Source: JACRAV01 sp964571235 (GTDB lineage: Bacteria; Zixibacteria; MSB-5A5; GN15; FEB-12). Taken from it: a DNA stretch of 46,082 nt. The DNA lies in the NCBI GenBank assembly GCA_964571235.1, contig CAZNAI010000009.1, positions 1-46,082 on the forward strand, written 5' to 3'. Below, in pieces: positions 43,455 to 46,082 of the stretch (position 1 is the first letter of the stretch; each line of letters begins with the position of its first letter). Below the pieces are notes generated by a model. That model was not told the DNA's origin. It made no database searches and saw nothing but the letters and a program-made list of their open reading frames with translations. A program made the translations under genes and the position numbers.

Positions 43455-44432
43455 ATGTCCAACCAGACTGTCTACGCCGGAATCGACATCGGCGGCACCA
43501 ATATCAAATACGGCTTGGTTGATCCGAAAGGGAAAGTGCTCTTTCGGGAACAGCGTCCGACCATGGCCGATAAAGGGGCTGATCCGCTCATGCATCTGGT
43601 CGCCAATTTGTCCGAGGGGCTTCTCTATCATGCCGCCGAGGAAGAGTACGATGTCCGCTGGCTTGGTGTTGGCACGCCCGGAGCGGTGGAAGCAAAGACT
43701 GGAAAAGTAATCGGTGTATCTCCCAATATTTCCGGATGGAAAGGGATGGAGATCGGTCAGATTCTCAAAGACCGATTAAACCTGCCGGTGCTCGTTGACA
43801 ACGATGTTAACGCCATGGCTCTGGCGGAATCCAGATTCGGCGCCGCGATGGGGTATAAGTCTGTTCTGTGTGTTGCGGTGGGTACAGGAGTCGGCGGTGG
43901 CATAATCTTCGACGGCCGGCTTTGGCGAGGGGCTACTCATTCGGCCGGTGAGATCGGGCATATCACCATCAATCCGAACGGCCCACAATGTCGATGCGGC
44001 GCGAAGGGGTGCGTGGAGGCGTACTGCAATTCACAAGCGATCATTCGGCGTGCTATCGATAAATTGAACAATGGATTAACGCCGGCATTTGAAGAGGTGC
44101 TTGAGGGGCCGCTCTCGGGGCTCACCATCAAGAAGCTGTTCGCGGCGGCTCGCAAAGGGGACTCTGTCGCGATCGATGTGATTCAGGAATCTGCCGATTA
44201 CTTAGCAATCGGGATCGCCAACGCAGTGAATATTCTCAATCCGGAGATAGTAGTAATTGGTGGAGGAGTGGCCGATGGTGGCGCTGGATTTGTTGAAGCG
44301 GTAGCCACTGAAGTCCGCAAGAAAGCGGTGGGACCCTCGGGCACAGATTTGAGGATCACCAAAGCAACCCTTGGCAACGATGCCGGATTCATCGGCGCGA
44401 GCATCCTTGGAGAAGTGAGGTCAATTGAGTAG
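43455..44432 (+). CDS. ROK-family sugar kinase (glucokinase-like)
   Basis: 325 residues. ATP-binding GIDIGGTNIKYGLVD at the start, catalytic Asp in LVDNDVNAMALAE, VGTGVGGGIIFDG, the ROK zinc motif GH..CRCGAKGCVEAYC, and GGGVADGG near the end. ROK kinases of this length phosphorylate glucose or N-acetyl sugars. ATG 43455 follows TTGACCAGGT with no good ribosome binding site. The small membrane gene overlaps its 3' end by eight bases. Confidence 0.92.
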   Translation: MSNQTVYAGIDIGGTNIKYGLVDPKGKVLFREQRPTMADKGADPLMHLVANLSEGLLYHAAEEEYDVRWLGVGTPGAVEAKTGKVIGVSPNISGWKGMEIGQILKDRLNLPVLVDNDVNAMALAESRFGAAMGYKSVLCVAVGTGVGGGIIFDGRLWRGATHSAGEIGHITINPNGPQCRCGAKGCVEAYCNSQAIIRRAIDKLNNGLTPAFEEVLEGPLSGLTIKKLFAAARKGDSVAIDVIQESADYLAIGIANAVNILNPEIVVIGGGVADGGAGFVEAVATEVRKKAVGPSGTDLRITKATLGNDAGFIGASILGEVRSIE

Positions 44433-44814
44433 CCAGGAAACTGCCGACAGGCAAGAGAGCGGTCCGATTACGTTCAAGCTCGCCCTGTGGTGGGGGTACA
44501 TCTTGTCGGCGATGTATATATTGTACGGCGGCGTGAGTATAGTGCTCGCATTTCTTGATCGAAACTACAAGGATATGAAGGCGCCGGTGCTTTTTGTAGC
44601 GATAGGAATTTTGGTCCTGGTTTTCTCTTATGCCTTTCGTGATCGCAAAATGTATGGTTGGTACGGACTGCTGGTCGTCAACTGTGCCGTAATCCTGCTT
44701 TCAATCTTCACGCTCAAACTCTATGGGGCGGTCGCAATCCTCGTTCTAGCGGTCGGCGCAGTTGTCACTCTGTTTGCAGGCTCGACCCGAGATTGCTTCC
44801 CGTCGCGCCGGTAA
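44425..44814 (+). CDS. Small four-helix membrane protein, unknown
   Basis: 129 residues with four hydrophobic segments (about 23-44, 53-72, 80-97, 100-120) and a short polar N-terminus. TTG start at 44425, inside the end of the ROK kinase gene, with GAGG five bases upstream, so translation is coupled. I do not recognise the family. Nothing catalytic is visible. Confidence 0.65.
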   Translation: MSSQETADRQESGPITFKLALWWGYILSAMYILYGGVSIVLAFLDRNYKDMKAPVLFVAIGILVLVFSYAFRDRKMYGWYGLLVVNCAVILLSIFTLKLYGAVAILVLAVGAVVTLFAGSTRDCFPSRR

Positions 44815-44821
44815 ATTCGGG

Positions 44822-44849
44822 TTGACATCGCCTCAAAATCCGGTAGATT
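44822..44849 (+). promoter_or_regulatory. Promoter of tRNA-Phe
   Basis: TTGACA (44822-44827), a 16-base spacer, and TAGATT (44844-44849), 28 bases before the tRNA. A consensus -35 with a fair -10. Confidence 0.65.
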
Positions 44850-44877
44850 GGCCCCCTGATTTCAAAGATCTGATAAT

Positions 44878-44950
<73 letters not shown>

Positions 44951-45092
44951 TTTTTCTTTGCCCCTTGCGGCGCAGTGGTTTCATAGGGGGATTCGCCCAG
45001 GCAGCGTCGTGATCGGCGCGGGTGGTGATGCCCCATTCTCCACCGTTTTACACCAAATCTGTGTCAACCTGTGGCAACATGTTGATGCAAAG

Positions 45093-46082
45093 TCAGCCGG
45101 TTTTTTTGGATGGGAAGAGGCTGGCGACGGAGTCGCGGAGGCGGGCAGTGTCGGCGTGGAGGTAGCGCATCGTCGTTTCCACGCGGCGGTGACCCATCAC
45201 CTGCTTGACGTCGGAAATCGGCGCCACCGCAATCAGCATCGATCCAAAGGTGTGACGGATGTCGTACATGCGGCCGTGGGGAATTCCCGCGGCTTTCAGC
45301 GTTTTGGCCCAGAGGCGTCCCCACCAATGAATGCAGTGAAGCGGCGTGTGACCGTCGGTGGAGAAGACAAGAGCGCCACCGTCGGTGGCAGACTGTCGGA
45401 AGGCGCTGACGCGCCCGGAATCATTTGTATCGGACTGGACCCCGGCCTTCGCCGGGGTGACAGAATCGGAAGAGGGAATGGTGTCTCGACTACGCTCGAC
45501 ACGTCGGTTGTCATGGGCACTGGCAGGGCGTGGTGGTGCGATTGCGGATAATCTGATACAGAGGTCGGGGGAGATGGGGATGGTCCATACGCGGCGGGTT
45601 TTCGTTTTACGGGCGACGGTGATTAGTTTGCGTTTCAGGTCGATGTCGCGCCATTGCAGGCGGGAGGCCTCGCCCGGGCGCATGCCGGTGTGGGCGAGGA
45701 GGCGGAAAAAGGTGGCCTCGAGGACGGTGCGATCGCGGTCCAGATATGTAAACAACGTGCAAAGTTCGTCGCTGGTATATACACGTTCGATCGCTTTTTC
45801 GGTTTCGCGCCGTCGGAATTCAGATTTGTCGGTCAGGATGTTGCGGGTGAGGTAGCCGCGCAGGACGGCCCATTTGAGCAGGGCCGAGAGAGCGAAGATG
45901 TAGCGGTTCCAAGTTGCCGCGCGGTCGCCGGGTTTGCGGTTGTGGATTCGGAATGCGTCTCGACTACGCTCGACGCGTCGATTGGTATCGGACTGGACCC
46001 CGGCCTTCGCCGGGGTGACATTGTTTGACCCTTCGACGGGCTCAGGGTGACTTTGGAAGGGGCGGTACCAGGTGCCACCGTG
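45093..46082 (-). CDS. Tyrosine recombinase/integrase with repeat-encoded insertions, 5' end outside window
   Basis: At least 329 residues; the frame is open to the window edge on the minus strand. N-terminal core-binding part: PGDRAATWNRYIFALSALLK and WAVLRGYL. Catalytic domain: LLAHTGMRPGEASRLQWRDI (first Arg), YDIRHTFGSM (second Arg; the preceding His is Tyr), MGHRRVETTMRYLHAD (His and nucleophile Tyr). Two stretches are translated palindromic repeats: VTPAKAGVQSDTN-RRVERSRD near 45957-46023, preceded by SHPEPVEG, and RRVERSRD..VTPAKAGVQSDTND at about 45417-45513. Neither breaks the frame. It faces tRNA-Phe, typical of island integrases. The TTG at 45755 is internal, not the start. Confidence 0.88.
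   Translation of the reverse strand, partial: HGGTWYRPFQSHPEPVEGSNNVTPAKAGVQSDTNRRVERSRDAFRIHNRKPGDRAATWNRYIFALSALLKWAVLRGYLTRNILTDKSEFRRRETEKAIERVYTSDELCTLFTYLDRDRTVLEATFFRLLAHTGMRPGEASRLQWRDIDLKRKLITVARKTKTRRVWTIPISPDLCIRLSAIAPPRPASAHDNRRVERSRDTIPSSDSVTPAKAGVQSDTNDSGRVSAFRQSATDGGALVFSTDGHTPLHCIHWWGRLWAKTLKAAGIPHGRMYDIRHTFGSMLIAVAPISDVKQVMGHRRVETTMRYLHADTARLRDSVASLFPSKKTG
45417..45513. repeat. Dispersed palindromic repeats inside the integrase gene, copy A
   Basis: Contains GGACCCCGGCCTTCGCCGGG followed by GTGACA, and TCTCGACTACGCTCGACACG. Both units recur at 45957-46023 in nearly the same form. They lie within the catalytic domain between the first Arg and the second Arg, and are read in frame. 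Confidence 0.8.
45957..46053. repeat. Dispersed palindromic repeats inside the integrase gene, copy B
   Basis: Contains TCTCGACTACGCTCGACGCG, then GGACCCCGGCCTTCGCCGGG with GTGACA, then CCCTTCGACGGGCTCAGGGT. The last is the same type as the repeat at 612-635 in the rRNA spacer. All are read in frame on the minus strand. Confidence 0.8.

Noticed and set aside
45093..46082. Integrase as a frameshifted pseudogene starting at TTG 45755
   Set aside because: The same frame stays open upstream to the window edge and encodes a plausible core-binding domain, so the gene is longer and continuous.

Overview
The window looks like chromosome from a Gram-negative-type bacterium of the FCB group, most likely candidate phylum Zixibacteria or a near relative. 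This is an inference from several signs: secreted proteins with thrombospondin-3 stretches and dockerin-like tails ending in DIADLSALIDYLYIS, an outer-membrane porin-cytochrome cluster, a HisRS of the LRY(D/E)xT type, and abundant small palindromic repeats. No marker gene was aligned.

Layout. 1-957 is the end of an rRNA operon: the 23S 3' end, a spacer packed with small hairpins, 5S and a terminator. A diverged signal-peptidase-like gene follows, then a 71-base second copy of the 5S 3' end and a gene-poor stretch to about 2.34 kb. 2.3-4.3 kb holds a PLD-fold protein and a small helical protein. 4.3-6.3 kb is a LytS/LytTR-type two-component pair. 6.4-10.35 kb has two large secreted dockerin proteins (VCBS/UnbV and beta-helix), followed by an ECF sigma/anti-sigma pair. 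11.6-14.8 kb is phosphate related: a kinase-less PAS sensor, PhoU, and a PiT permease with its DUF47 partner. tRNA-Leu(UAA) and a DCC thioredoxin-like gene follow.

15.7-19.4 kb is a three-gene operon for a decaheme cytochrome, an outer-membrane barrel and a hexaheme lipoprotein. It has a good sigma70-type promoter and fits an MtrA/MtrB/MtrC-like conduit for moving electrons across the outer membrane. 19.6-25.3 kb has a GlcD-type flavoprotein, two secreted proteins with dockerin modules at both ends, and a WlbA-like sugar dehydrogenase. 25.4-29.3 kb is an operon of an HD-like protein, an aconitase-family hydratase and a PrpD-family protein. 29.5-36.5 kb has an ATP-grasp/nucleotidyltransferase fusion, a 13-repeat secreted dockerin protein and glutamate dehydrogenase. 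36.9-44.8 kb is a plus-strand run: two methyltransferases, an ICL/PEPM-family lyase, HisS, a NapH-like ferredoxin, a PrsW-like membrane protein, a ROK kinase and a small membrane protein. The window ends with tRNA-Phe(GAA) and a tyrosine integrase running off the edge, which looks like the border of an integrated element.

The strongest points for follow-up are these: the dockerin-like family (five proteins, about 14 modules, no cohesin in view, shared promoter and terminator architecture); the porin-cytochrome operon; the integrase whose reading frame runs through two clusters of dispersed palindromic repeats; the 5S fragment flanking a single-gene insert; and the ATP-grasp/nucleotidyltransferase fusion.
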